64,000 bases of DNA from Selaginella moellendorffii (lineage: Eukaryota > Streptophyta > Lycopodiopsida > Selaginellales > Selaginellaceae). A program made the translations under genes and the position numbers. The DNA is taken from assembly GCF_000143415.4 (NCBI RefSeq), contig NW_003314304.1, forward strand, positions 1,038,561-1,102,560, read 5' to 3'. Below, piece after piece: positions 12,353-24,045 of the stretch (its first letter is position 1; every line of letters begins with the position of its first letter). The notes below the pieces were generated by a model. The model searched no databases. It worked only from the letters and a program-made list of their open reading frames with translations, and was not told the origin of the DNA.

Positions 12353-12550
12353 TTATTGTTTCCGAAGTAATAGGAGCATTTTTAACAGGAGCATTTTTTT
12401 TTCAATAGTGACAGTGGTCTCCACATTCTCGGATGGGTAATAAAGACCAAGCGTGTAATATAGAGATTGTGGTAGTGAAACAAAATTAACATTCTCACAT
12501 TTCTGTATGCTAGAACTACTTATAGATTTTCTGTCTTCCTTGCTTCCCAT
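12353..12550 (-). CDS. Small hypothetical ORF
   Basis: A 65-codon frame starts MGSKEDRKSISSSSIQKCENVNF and ends in a Leu/Lys-rich tail. It has the same orientation as the duplicated unknown genes downstream of it. The opening 50 residues look coding-like, but there is no recognisable domain and no partner exon I can place. It could be a first exon or chance. Confidence 0.2.
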   Translation of the reverse strand: MGSKEDRKSISSSSIQKCENVNFVSLPQSLYYTLGLYYPSENVETTVTIEKKMLLLKMLLLLRKQ

Positions 12551-12872
12551 CTCTGTAAACCCTAAAGAATGAACAAGTGAATCAGTGTTTCAAATTATTT
12601 ATATATTTCTGGTCAATTGTTGAAATGTTAAAATGTTGAAATGTACAATAGAAATTTTAGGTTCATTTAAACTTCAATATTCCCATTTTATTTGGGACCA
12701 ATAAAGCCCAAAAATTTCTATGGGTTCAAACGAACTTCTAATTCTAAAAATAGTATTTTATTGTATAAATTGCATTAGAAAAATTCAAAAAATAGAAATT
12801 TCTCTTAACCATTGATACTTAAATTCATAAATTTCAAATTCACCAAAGAATAACATTTTTCTTACTTAATAT

Positions 12873-12968
12873 TTCCTTATAAGACTTATGGTTGACTATG
12901 TTGACTAGCATTGACTTGAGCTGAATTGAGCTCAACTCGTGAGCTCAACTCAACTTTGGACCATCCCC
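12873..12968. repeat. Mutator-type terminal inverted repeat (right end)
   Basis: The reverse complement of this stretch matches 794-890 almost base for base over the first 60 bases (GGGGATGGTCCAAAGTTGAG..., two mismatches), then at about 85%. Only TGG is shared by the outer flanks (791-793 and 12969-12971). It is either the far end of a 12.2-kb element starting at 794 or the end of a second related element whose left end is lost. Confidence 0.65.
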
Positions 12969-14626
12969 TGGGCCTCCATCTTATATTATTTTCCTTGACT
13001 ATTCGTTAGTACCACAAGGTTCCTACCTTGTCTATGCAGGGCTACCACAAATCGATTGAACTAATCCATCCCGAAGATCACATCAAATCCCACCATGTCC
13101 AATACAGTGAAATCCATATCTACTTTCTATATCCCTACTTCGACTCTTGCTTATCAAAGTACCTTATCGGCGCTTTAGCTACCTTGAACAAACTTTATAG
13201 TTCTTGGTTAGCCCAACTGTTGCATCGTTAGTCTAGCTTGCTAGACTATATTTGTAGCCACAAAATTATCCGAAACACTCGTGTCAATAAAGATTTTAAC
13301 AAAGCTACCTCTGAGCTTCCCTCGGAGGGCTAGTAGATGTTGTGAATGATTCTCTATTAAAGTTGTTTGTGTAATGAGTAACTTTGAGTTAGGGACTGGA
13401 TCACATATCTCAATTTGGATTTCACCCAACTTAATGGCTATATTGACTCTAGCCTTTTTTGGGTAGGGATATTCTTTCGATACTTCACCACAATTAAAGT
13501 ATATGTTATTTCCCACGCTACTAGCTGACTTGACTTTCTTATTTGTGGGTTTGTCCCTTTTCGCTTGACTCCCCCACATATTTTCTCGGATCTACCTTTC
13601 TAAAACCTTAAGGACTCATTCTTAAAGAAACTCTTTTTGAACCATATATCCCTCTTAGTTTGGCCCCTTTGCTAAACGTGGATCTTGACCCTATTGTGTT
13701 CCCCTTTTGCAAGTTATCATTGAAATACACCTTAATAGTTGCATATAATGCTTCATTGTAATTGGTCGGGTTCCAACGCATCAGTTCACCTCGAGCCTAA
13801 GTCTGCAAGCCTGATATGAAGGCATGGAACACATCCATATCACCCATGTCCGTGACAAGTATCCTCTTTGCCATAAACGCATTCATATACTCTTGAATAG
13901 TTTTGGTCTGCTTTAGCCTACTTAGCTTATTTATTAGATGCAAAGTAGCATTCGGAGGAATCTAAGTCACATGGATCCTCGCCTTCATCATTTCCAAGGT
14001 GGCCATCAGTCCTTCGTTGGCCTATATTGTTCTCCACTAATATTTAGCATTATTTTCTATGTATGGTTTTGCACATAGGATCTTCTTTGAGCTCAGTAAT
14101 CGCAACATTCAAAAGTAATCCTCCATATCGTAAAACCAATCCTCCACCACTTTATAGTCATTCACTTTCTTGAAGACTAATGGGGGCTTTAGTTTGTACT
14201 TGGGAACTACTTAAGGGTTGGTTTGTTTGACCTTGTTCAGTTTTGTCTTAATCCCCACCAAAGAGTCCACACTTTCTGCATTGCTAGCATCTGGGGTCTT
14301 TTATTTTTTGTTCCACTTCTCATCACGCTTTAGCTTGCGTACGAGAGTCTTTAGCAGGGTATTGGTCTGTGCCAGTTGTCCTGCTAGAATGTCCAATCAA
14401 GCCTTGGATGACCGAACCTCACCACCAAACTCTTGTTTGAAAGTTTCTTCACTAGAGTCCTCCTCATGCAAGGATTCCTCATTCGTATGTTCTTGTTCAA
14501 CCAAAGGTTCTAGCTCTAGAGGAGGTTTCATCTTCGCCTTAGTTCTTTTACACTCTACCTTTGCCATCTCCTAGCAATTTGTCTCTATCCTTCACTAGAA
14601 CTAAGGAAAAGCTTTCAATACCAAAT
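12969..14626 (-). pseudogene. Ty3/gypsy gag-protease remnant
   Basis: Reading down from the primer-site region at 14612-14626 (TTTGGTATTGAAAGC), the gag frame begins MAKVECKRTKAK near 14574. It runs through a coiled KLKRDEKWNKK segment and KPPLVFKKVNDYKVVEDWFYDME. A degenerate zinc-knuckle (YFNCGEVSKEYPYPKK) and protease (IFIDTSVSDNF, later DVIFGMD) follow towards 13000. Multiple stops break it. The same gag family appears in plus orientation at 63554-64000. The pol half is missing, cut off at the terminal repeat ending at 12968. Confidence 0.7.
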
Positions 14627-14812
14627 TGTAAGCCATAAATGTTTTTCCTTTCTAATTTGCCAGTTTACCTCGTATATCCGACCAACATTGTTTTAGCCTT
14701 AGTTAAGTTCCCTCGCCAAGGTTTCCACCTATTGTACTAGCTCCTATTTGGTTTTACTTAGTTTTAGCTACTCACTACACAAGCAATAGAGCATTAGCCA
14801 TCCATTTACGGA
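14627..14812 (-). repeat. Truncated gypsy 5' LTR
   Basis: The reverse complement matches the LTR at 63274-63494 (shared blocks CTCACTACA..AGCAATA.AGCATTA, CCTCGCCAAGGTT, TTTAGCCTTAGTTAAGTTCCC). It breaks off at about 14812, where plus-strand pol sequence of another element begins, so the junction is a rearrangement or nested insertion. Confidence 0.65.
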
Positions 14813-16700
14813 TAGACAAAGCTCAATGAAAATGGCTTGCCCATAAGAAGGAATTATTTGCGATGGTTAAGGCACTCAAGGAGTGGCGAAACTACTTTGG
14901 GAGGTATTTCAAAATTTACAAGGATAATATGGCAACGAAACACTTTTTGTCATAGCCCAACCTAAGAGGAAAACAAGATCGGTGGGCCAATGCTTTGACT
15001 GAGTTCAATTGCGAGATTTTATATAAACTTGGGAAGAGTAATATTGTGGCGGATGCTCTAAGTCTAAAGGCAAGCTTAAAGTTGGCAATATTTAGTGTAA
15101 CAACAACCTTTTGGGATGATGTGTAGACAACATATGAGAATGATGGTCTTGCACAAGAAGTGTTGCTAGGGAACCAAGAGGCACAGAATGCTCACAAGAG
15201 AAGTGAGCTGCCAACGGAAGAGAAAACAGGTTATGCAAAACACAATAAACTCATCTAATATAAACAAACGAGGGTGTATGTTCCAAAAGGGGAACTAAGG
15301 AAGGTAGCTTTAGAAGAGTGTCATGATGGACTTCTTGTGGGACATGACAGAGTGCTCAAGACGATGGGTTTGCTCAAGAGGAAATATCACTGGCTAGACA
15401 TAGCTAAAGACATCCAAGACTATGTAAAGACATATACAACATGTTAGTAGGTCAAAGCCGTAACTAAGGTTAGTGGCGGCTTGTTACAAAGCATTCCAAT
15501 TCCAAATCAACCATGGAAATGTCTTACAATGGACTTCATCACGGGATCCCCTCAAAGTGAGGGATTTGATGCAATATTCATAGTGGTGGATTGGTTTTCG
15601 AAGATGGCATATTTCATACCCACCATAATAGAAGTGGATGCAGAAGGTGTGGTAAAGTTGTTCTTCAAACAAGTGGTTCGAGTATAGGAAAGGTCAGAAG
15701 AGATTATCTCAAATCAAGATAAAATCTTCACTAATAGGTTCTGGAGAACTCTTCTAGAATAGTATCGCACCAAGTTGAAATTCAACACAGCCTATTACCC
15801 ATAGACAGGTATTGGGTATTAAGTCAAATTTGATAGTAATAACACTTCTTGATAGATGAACAAACGAAAAAAGTGAATAGATAGCTAGAGGATTATCTGC
15901 GCTGTTATATCTCTAGAGACCAAACTGATTAGATAAGTCATTTGGGACTTGTGGAAATATGCTATAACAACTCACCACATTCGAGTATCAGGGTGAGTCC
16001 ATGGGAAGTCATCAATGGGTGAGTTATTGAAAGTCCTGTGGAACTCGGCATGGCCGAGTATCATGGCGAGTTACCTGCAATTGAGGCATTCATGGCAGAA
16101 AGACTCAATATTTGGAATCTAGTGAAGAATTCCTTGGAACAAGCTCAATAAAGGCAAACCAAGTATGTGAACCAAAAGCACTGGGATATAGAGTTCCAAC
16201 CTAGGGAGAGGTGTGGCTAAACACCAAGAACCTAAAGTTACTAAGTGGGATTAGTTGGAAGTTGATCCAAAGGTAAAAATGCATATATTATTGAAAATAA
16301 ACTGATCTTGAGTTCTTTAAGTAAGTTCGTAGGGCCTTACGAGATTGAGGCATGAATTGGTAAAATGGCTTATTGCCTCTGACTTCCTCGAGAGATGGGA
16401 AAGATGCACTATGTGTTCCATGTGACTTTACTCAAGTTGTACTTTGAGGATCCACTTTGCAAGGATCAAGTAAGACCTTTACCTGAGGTTATCCAAGGGG
16501 AAGAGGAATACAAAGTTGATGCCATCCTCAATGTGCACAAGAGCAAATGATAAAGACACAAAGTGACGGAGCAAGTGACAAAAAGGTAAGGTGAAGGAGT
16601 TCCATGTGAAGTGAAAAGGATTTCCACACTATGAATTAACATGCGAACCAGAGGAGAACCTAGCGAACACACAAGATCTAGTGGAGGAATTTTTTGCAAG
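14813..16700 (+). pseudogene. Ty3/gypsy RNase H-integrase remnant
   Basis: The translation shows the RNase H tail (KELFAMVKALKEWRNYF, then KSNIVADALS). The integrase zinc-binding region follows (ECHDGLLVGHDRVLKTMGLLKRKYHWL) and then the catalytic core (LTMDFITGSPQSEGFDAIFIVVDWFSKMAYFIP, ...NRFWRTLLE...FNTAYYP). Several in-frame stops (for example in the HFLS*PNL and TTC*QV stretches) and missing segments show it is dead. The last part (16300-16700) carries the post-integrase region. No chromodomain is recognised. Gag and RT are absent upstream because a minus-strand LTR fragment abuts it. Confidence 0.75.
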
Positions 16701-17460
16701 GTAAAACTCTATATACTTATGCAAAGTTCAATTAAAGCATCAATTTGTGAAATTGAGAAATGGCATATGATGGGACCCAAAGGTGTGCCAAAGGTAAGCT
16801 AATTACCATGGGTTAGCTAGGTCAATTAGGTGTAGGGAACTACACCTGACTCCCCGTGGGAATGTCAAATTCGTAGATATATTCTATAGAGGTTGGGTTC
16901 AAATCCTAACCCTCTAGTAAAGCAAGGCTGAGTTCAAATCTCAACCCTATACTAGGGTGTGGTGAGGTGAGGGGTATAGGGACACCTATATTCTGTTGTC
17001 ATGGGCTCTTGGTCAGGGAGGCTAATTTAGGCACACTACTAAGTGGGGGGATGCCCCTGGAGACATGGTCAATAAGTTGTAGGATTAAAAAGAGACATTT
17101 GATGTGGGCATCAAACTTTTTTTATGGGTGGTGGAGTTGTAAAGTACTAACTCCCCGAGGTGTTGTAGGCTAAAAGATCCTTGAAGGCATGACCGAAATG
17201 ATAAAGAGTTCATTTGATAGGACTCTTTAAGGAAAGCCTTATACTGTTCCCAAGATCCCAAAGTCATTCCATTATTGGCCCTTTTCTATCGACCACCTCA
17301 TTTATAAGTTCACACATGAACTGTAGTGGAGAGCCATGTCTTCCCGACTTGCTACTCCCCAAGGATAGGCCCACTCTTAGGACCTTCCGATACCAACACC
17401 AATGGTGATATACTTGAGCACCAATAAAAGTCAGACTAAAAAATAGCTCCGATACCAAAT
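16701..17460. other. Repeat-derived spacer with tRNA-like B-box motifs
   Basis: Non-coding sequence that includes GGGTTCAAATCCTAACCC at about 16892 and TGAGTTCAAATCTCAACCC at about 16928, both like RNA polymerase III B boxes (GGTTCRANTCC). A stretch at 17140-17220 recurs directly at 62395-62470. At 17446-17459 GCTCCGATACCAA is a minus-strand primer-site-like sequence that marks an LTR boundary at 17461. Confidence 0.4.
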
Positions 17461-20420
17461 TGTAAACGACTAATTTTTTCATTCTACTTTAGTCATTTAA
17501 CCACACCTCCGACCACTTGGAGGGGTCTCATTCACAACCTTTATAAGTTCAATTCAGGACTTGGGGCTTGCTAGCCTTGAGAATAGCATCCATGCCACTC
17601 AACCCTTGCACTTGGTCCAAGTGCTCCACATGTCCAATCCCATGACCAACACCCCAAAGTACCACCAATATACCAACCTGTTACGCTAAGGCCATGCTTA
17701 TTCACCTTGGTCACACTGGTGGTCCAACACCACCTGCATCGCAATCCCATCTCTCAAAAACTGGGCCATCCGTCCATAAGTGACTATCCTAGGTCCACTC
17801 CTTAACATCCTTAAGTTGCTCGCAGACATGGAGAACAACCTTCCCCAATATCCCTTTTACAGTCCCTACCAAGTCCCTTTTCTGTCCATGGCCGTGTTCG
17901 CCAATACTGCCTCTGGGACAAGGCCCACAAGCCCAACCACTAAGTCCCACTGTCCTCTGGGACTTCCTCACCAACATGACTATATCATTGGTCCCTACAC
18001 TAGAGGACTACTCCTCTTCCTTTCTATAGTCTGGGACTTTAGGACAACATTTCGGAACACTGTGGCATTACACGAGCCTCATATGTACTCTCCCCACCTT
18101 CCACCTTTTGGTGCTCTAGCTATGGGCTTAGAGTGAGGTTCTATTGAGCCACGCTAGGTATCCAAGTAAGTAGTGCCACCTACACTTGGATTGGGAGCAT
18201 CGGCCATTTGATCTCTCGGGGGAACTAGAGCCGGCTCTTGAACACTTCACCAAGCTATCCCACTTGTCAGTTTGTATTCACTCTAGCCTTGGACTTCCTA
18301 GTGGTTATCCCATTACCCAACACTTGGGTATAGCCTTCTTGGGCCAAACTGGCCTTTCCTGGCCAAATTGGCTCCACTAGAGTCCTCCCTTTACTATACT
18401 TTTGGAGCTCACCAAACCCCCCAGAGTCTGGGAGACGAACGCTTTGGGCTTTCACCCTCGGACTTGGACTCGGCCTCGGTCTTGGCCTCGATCTCGGCCT
18501 CGGTCTCGGTTCTGTTCCCGATCTTGGTCTCGGTCTCGACCTCGGACTTCATCACGGGTCCTTCTTGGACTCCATCTCGGATTCCATCTCGGGTCCATCT
18601 CAGACTCCATCTCGGTCCATCTCAGACTCCATCTCGGGTCCATCTCGGACTCCATCTTGGGTCCATCTCAAGTCCATCTCGGACTCCATCTTAGGTCCAT
18701 CTCGGACCCCATCTCGGGTCCATCTCAGACTCCATCTCAGGTCCATCTCAGACTCCATCTCAGGCCTATCTCGGACTCCATCTCAAACTCCATCTCAGGT
18801 CCATCTTGGACTCCATCTTGGTCCATCTCCAACTCCATCTCGGACTTTTCCACGTGTTTTGTGTTGGTCCTCTTGTGTCCTTTTTCTAGAGACTCACTTA
18901 TTGCTCGCTTTGTGGTTGTTCCTTGAGCATTTCATTGGGAGTTCCACTCCCGCTCTCGACTTTTCAAGTCGGAGCTTTTAGTCTGTTACGCTCGTTTGGC
19001 TTTCGCTTCGGACACTACCATGTGGCACACTTTCAACTCCACTTTGGGGCTTAGGGATTTGTGTCTTACACTCGGGTGGTGCCACCCAAGGAAGTGCTCA
19101 AGAGTAGCTCCCACTCCCAAAAGGGAAATTGACTGTGGTGCTCCTAGCTCATGTGAAGTAATGCCCCACTTGAATACTGTGCGGCTCATTAGTCCTTGCC
19201 CCTTCCTAAGGGCTTGGGCCTTCCCTTCAAGATGGAAGTGGGGGAGTAAAGGTACCCATACTGAGCCGTTAGGCCATGGCGTTTCCCCTCAATGCCCCGA
19301 AGCAAGTGTTGCACCTAAGGCTTGGGATTTAGAGGGTCCCATGATCAAGTTTTGTTGTACTAAGGGATGTTAGAAACTTGGAGGTTTGGTGTGTTTGGCT
19401 ATTTGTGCTTGCAGGGAATGTAGTCGAACCTTAACCCCATTAACCTTTGGGACTTCTGCACCATGTAATCATACTTTTGGTCACCTAGCAAGAGGACCAC
19501 TTCTCTTTCTTTCCATGGTCTAGGACTTTGGAATAATATTTTGAAACACTGCAGCCCAATGCGAACTTTGTAGGTACTCCCCCCACCTTCTGCCACTAGG
19601 GTGTCCCAGTTATGTGGCTAGAGTGAAGTTCCGATGAGCCAAACAAGATATCCAAATGGGTATGCCACATACGAGCATATGAGCATATGAGCATTGACCA
19701 TTTGATGTCCTAGAGGAGTTAAAGCTAGCTCTTAAACACTTCACTAAATTACCCTACTTATCCATCCATATTCACTTTAGCTTTGGACTCCTCAATGGTT
19801 ATATCATCACCCACTACATAAGTGTAGCCTACTTTGGTTACATTGGCCTTTTTGACCAATGTGGTTCCACTAAAGTCCTCCCCCTACTATCCTATAGGTA
19901 CTCACCAAACCCCCTAGGGTTTGGGAGACAATTGGTTTGGGCTTTAACCCTTGGACGCGGATTCAAACTCAAACTCAGACTTGGACTCGGACTAAGTCCT
20001 AGTCTCAGATTTAGACTCAGACTCAAACTCCATCTCAAACTTCATCTTAGACTCCATCTTGGACTCCTTCTCAGACTCTATCTCGGACTCTATCTCGGAC
20101 TCCGTCTCAACACTTCTATATGTCATGACACTTGCCATGTGTTGGTCCCTCTTGTGTCCCTTTCTAGAGACTTAGTTTATTAATAGTTTTGTACTTGTTC
20201 CTTAAGCACTTCATTGGGAGTTCCACTCCCACTCTCAACTTTCCGAGTCGAAGCTTTTAGTCCAAATGTGTTATGCTCCCTTTTGGCCACTACCATATGG
20301 CACCATTTTAGCCCCACTTTAGGGCTTAGGGATTTATGTGTTACAAATATATCTACAAAATGTAAAAATTGTCCCGAATACAATGGTGTTATTCCCACAT
20401 CCAAATTCATAACCTAGCAC
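17461..20420. repeat. LTR-derived repeat region, two direct copies
   Basis: A stretch at about 17943-19062 recurs, diverged, at about 19443-20346. Shared landmarks are the GGGACTTC..CACCA start, TGAACACTTCACCAA, TTTGGGAGAC and GGGCTTAGGGATTT. Part of it (19080-19380) recurs directly at 62925-63220. A primer-site-like sequence just below 17461 supports an LTR origin on the minus strand. The Pro/Ser-rich ORFs here lack codon conservation between copies and are not genes. Confidence 0.6.
18455..18850. repeat. CTCGGACTCCAT minisatellite
   Basis: Degenerate tandem units of about 12-18 bp built on CTCGGACTCCAT and CTCGGGTCCAT. Related arrays occur at 19960-20110 and, as the reverse complement (GATCGAGTCCAAGACCGAG type), at 62467-62705. 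The array lies inside the LTR-derived repeat. Confidence 0.8.
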
Positions 20421-23326
20421 TATTCCAAATTTAGTAAGTTTTTGGGATTGTCCTAAAGACTAACTTCTAGGATCGGGGTGAAAGCCCAAAGCATGCTTTC
20501 ATATAGGGGGCTCTAAATGTATAGTAAAAATAATGGGTAGGTCAAGCATGGTCAACCAACATAAGACATACTCTACCTCTCTACTTGTGTGCTTATCCTT
20601 ATTCTATGTCCAGCTTGGGTGTAAGCCTAGGCTTTATACTATATTAACTAGTGGAGTATTTATATCATTATGTTATACCACTAGTATGCTAAAATAGTAT
20701 TAAACTCCATTTGGCTCTATTTTGCTTATAAGTTCTAGTATTAAGATGTTGGATGTTCTAAAACTATTCTTATATCACTCTATGCTCCTATCCCTTTGCT
20801 CTTTAGATTGAATGCTTAGAAGTCATTCTATACTCCAATTCCTTCACTCATTAGTTATGTGCTCAAAAGTTTGGCTCCATCCCTTTGTTAAGTGCCCCAA
20901 AGCCTTGAAACTCATGTTTCACTTTGTTGCTCTTGGCCTATGTGTTTAAGAGTTAAAGTTTTGTTTCGTGGTTATTAGGGTAAAGAGTGAAAACCATGTA
21001 TACTATATTAGTATTAGAGGATATGTCTTAGCAATACTATCCAATAATATTAGGCAATTAGTTTTGTTATATATGTAAAAATGAAAATAATGATTCAAAT
21101 GGGTATATATGTCCCTTGGGTATAAATTTTGGTTACCTTTTCCTACTATATTGTATAAGCTTTTGCTTGGGCTTATAAGATGGATTTGAGGCATACCATT
21201 TACATAAGTTTGCACTTAGGCTCATGAATAAGGCATATTAGCAACTTAAAGTTACATTTTGAGTTGGCAAGATTAATGTTAGTCTATTGATGGTTTCTAT
21301 GAGTTATTCCATATTATTATTGGTGAAAAATAAACCTCCCCTAGGTTTGCTATGAGTGGCGAATAAATTGGTCTAAAGCTATTTAGTACGGCACTAGTGG
21401 ATCTTTCCTAGGATTGTAAAGATTAGTCTATTGGTTTAAGTAGTCATTACTATGCTCTTGCAAAAACTTGTCTTAGATTGGATTGAGGGCAATGCAAACA
21501 TAAACTTGAGGTTTAGTCAAGTTTAGACTGAAAAGAGAGTGATCAAGGATGAAAGATCAAACACATAAATCATTTTTTTCTCTAAGAGATTATTTACAAC
21601 AAAGTGTAATTTCATCAGTCATGTTCACATTATACAATCCTTTTGATGCATATTAGTTATAATGGTCTTACAAGTGGTGAATCGTGAGATGAATAGTGGT
21701 GAAGTGTTAAACCATTTTTTTTAGGTTTACTACTAGAGATTTGGGTTTTCTTTTATAGAGACTTTGATATTGCTCCTTGAGTAGTTTAGTGTTGAATTAG
21801 TTTTGAATTTTGTCATAAAGAAGAGTGGCATAAGCTTATCTATACTATGAACAATGTTGGTGGTGTTAGATATTGTAAATCTCTATTGGTGGGGTGTGGC
21901 ATTTATATTGCATTTTATCGAATAGAGTTGGCATTTGATACTCACGTAAACCTTTGAAATAATAATATGGGCTTGTTTATAATATTGCTTGATTAGTGAT
22001 CAGGTCATTGTGATTTTTATATCATATCCATGTGATCATGACCAATGTATTTATAAAGTTGCTTGATCAAGTAATGATCAACCCCAAAGTGGTTGATGAT
22101 GAAATTAGTCTATTTGTATGAAATAGCATTGTAGTAACTTTGACTAAATTCTTAATGATAATCCATTTTAAGCTAAGCTAATGTTAGTACCTTCGTTCCT
22201 TGAAAGTTTCCCTATTAAGGTTTTGGAAAGGTTGTAACATTCATTTACTATAGCTTAGTGGTGAATCTATTTACACTTAGAGTAGATTGTTAGATAGAGA
22301 AGGTATATAATTGAGGTATTAATATTGCTAACACTTGTATTAGTGGAAATGGCATTGTTATTTTGAGTGATGAGAAGTTTCCCTTAGATTTTGAATTTTC
22401 ATATTAATTTTCATATCAATTTTGTTGTTAGTGTTTAGTTTCATATTAAATCTTGAAGATGATTAAAGAAGAGTGTTAGTGCAATATAAATATTTGAAAA
22501 TATGGTCCTTATGATTGAGTCTTCATTTACAAATTATGAATGTCAGTATTTAATATATAGGGATATTGTTGGACACTTAAGCATGTTATTATGAACTAGT
22601 GAAGTGGTTGAAATTGACTTTAGTTAACTTAAACCTTAGTAGGTAATTTGTATTATGCCGCTGAAATGGCTGTTGACTTTTTGGGGCTAAAGCAATTCAG
22701 TTGGATAAAGTTTGGAGTTGGTGTAAAAAAGTGGTCATTGTGCTTTTCTAAAAAGGTGACTCTTATGCCTTTTTTTTTAACATCATACTTGATTGCAAGT
22801 TACATCTTGTATTTCGTTAAACTATATGAAAATAATAAGCTCTCATTGATCTTGATTTAGTCTTAATGGATTTGCATCTTGGCTAAAAATAGTGATGTTC
22901 AACTTAGTTGCTTGAGGTTGAAATGTTAGTACCTATATTATATAGCCTTGTTCATTAGAAAGTTGTATATTATATGAATCCATCTCATAATCTTCACTTT
23001 AGTTTTAACTAAGTGTTGATAATGCATAACTAGCCTCTTTGGTTATGCTTGGAACTATTGACTATATGTGTTGGTGGGCTTATCATTGTATGATTGAATT
23101 TTAGTACTCATTTTGTCCATACTTGTCCGTGATCCTTTATATTGTAATTAAGTGTTATGTTTCCATTGGACAAGTATAAAACTAAATGAGAAGAGTTTTT
23201 TGCTTAGGTCTTATGAAGGTGAATTAAAGAGTGATTATTGGTTTCTTTGCAACTAGTGATTATTTGTAAACTTTGTTAAGGATGTTGACACTTGCTTCAC
23301 TCAATAGTATTGATAATATTAAAGTA
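20421..23326 (+). mobile_element. Retrotransposon fragment with LTR end and primer-like site
   Basis: Sequence up to about 21000 ends in an LTR-like border followed by TTAGTATTAGAGG (21007-21019), a weak match to a tRNA-Met primer site. 20740-21600 is the inverted counterpart of 37650-38640. The remaining 21600-23326 is T/G-rich and contains no gene I can support; short ORFs such as 22648-22860 are isolated. The fragment is interrupted at 23326 by the large palindrome-bearing element. Confidence 0.45.
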
Positions 23327-23350
23327 AAGCTCTATTTCATTAAAGTGGGA
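23327..23350 (+). repeat. Terminal inverted repeat, copy 1, gene-A end
   Basis: AAGCTCTATTTCATTAAAGT followed by GGGA; matches 35979-36002 in reverse complement with one A/G difference. Confidence 0.85.
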
Positions 23351-23512
23351 TTTATTCAGTAAAATGGGACTAGGTACAAATTTTCAAGTATTTGAAAATG
23401 ACGTGAAATTATATGTTTTTTGTCGAGGGGCTAGACATATCTGGGGCATGGTGACTAGCGCGGTGACTTTGTGTCCAGATTGAGTCCATCTGGTTGTATA
23501 ATAAATCTCATT

Positions 23513-23565
23513 GTCAAGGTGAACAAGCCGAATCTGAAGCTAAAGAAGAGCGATGGCATGCGCGC
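23513..23565 (+). repeat. Inverted partial copy of gene A's last exon
   Basis: TCAAGGTGAACAAGCCGAAT and the following bases on the plus strand repeat the minus-strand sequence at about 24087-24035, which holds the last intron end and final exon of gene A (VQGEQSESESEEA). The end of a second, decayed gene-A-like copy therefore faces gene A just inside the left terminus. The mirror copy is at 53210-53262. Confidence 0.6.
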
Positions 23566-24045
23566 ACACACTATTTGTTTGTTCATTGAGCGTGTGGTGA
23601 GCTTTCCAAGATGAACGTCATTCCTATTAGCTAGACATATAACTTAATGGTGAGAACATTTAGATATTATTCAATGTTATCTTTTTCTAACGAATCTAAT
23701 TGTGAAGGTGTAGCAAGAGGCATTGCTAGTCTGGAGAAGTCATTTAACTCATTTGACCCTTAGTGTATTTTCATGAAACTAAATAACATTCATATTATTA
23801 AGGAATTTCTCTAGTACCTTTTTTTTACAACATAGAGGCTTGCATTTCTTTCAAAGGTGATTTAGTAAAAGGCCTGAGGGCACATGCCATTCTATTTCTC
23901 AGACCGGTATTAAGATATACTAGTGCAAAGGGAAAAAGGTATTTGGTGATCAAGTAAATGGCATGAGGGCACACGCCATTATAAGCCTAAGCGCTAGTGG
24001 ACACCTCCTTTTTGGTGTCACGCCTCACGCCATCACGCCATGCCA

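Noticed and set aside
17780-19373. Protein genes in the Pro/Ser/Leu-rich ORFs
   Set aside because: The frames are not preserved between the two direct copies or in the third copy near 63 kb; they come from LTR-derived repeats and minisatellites.
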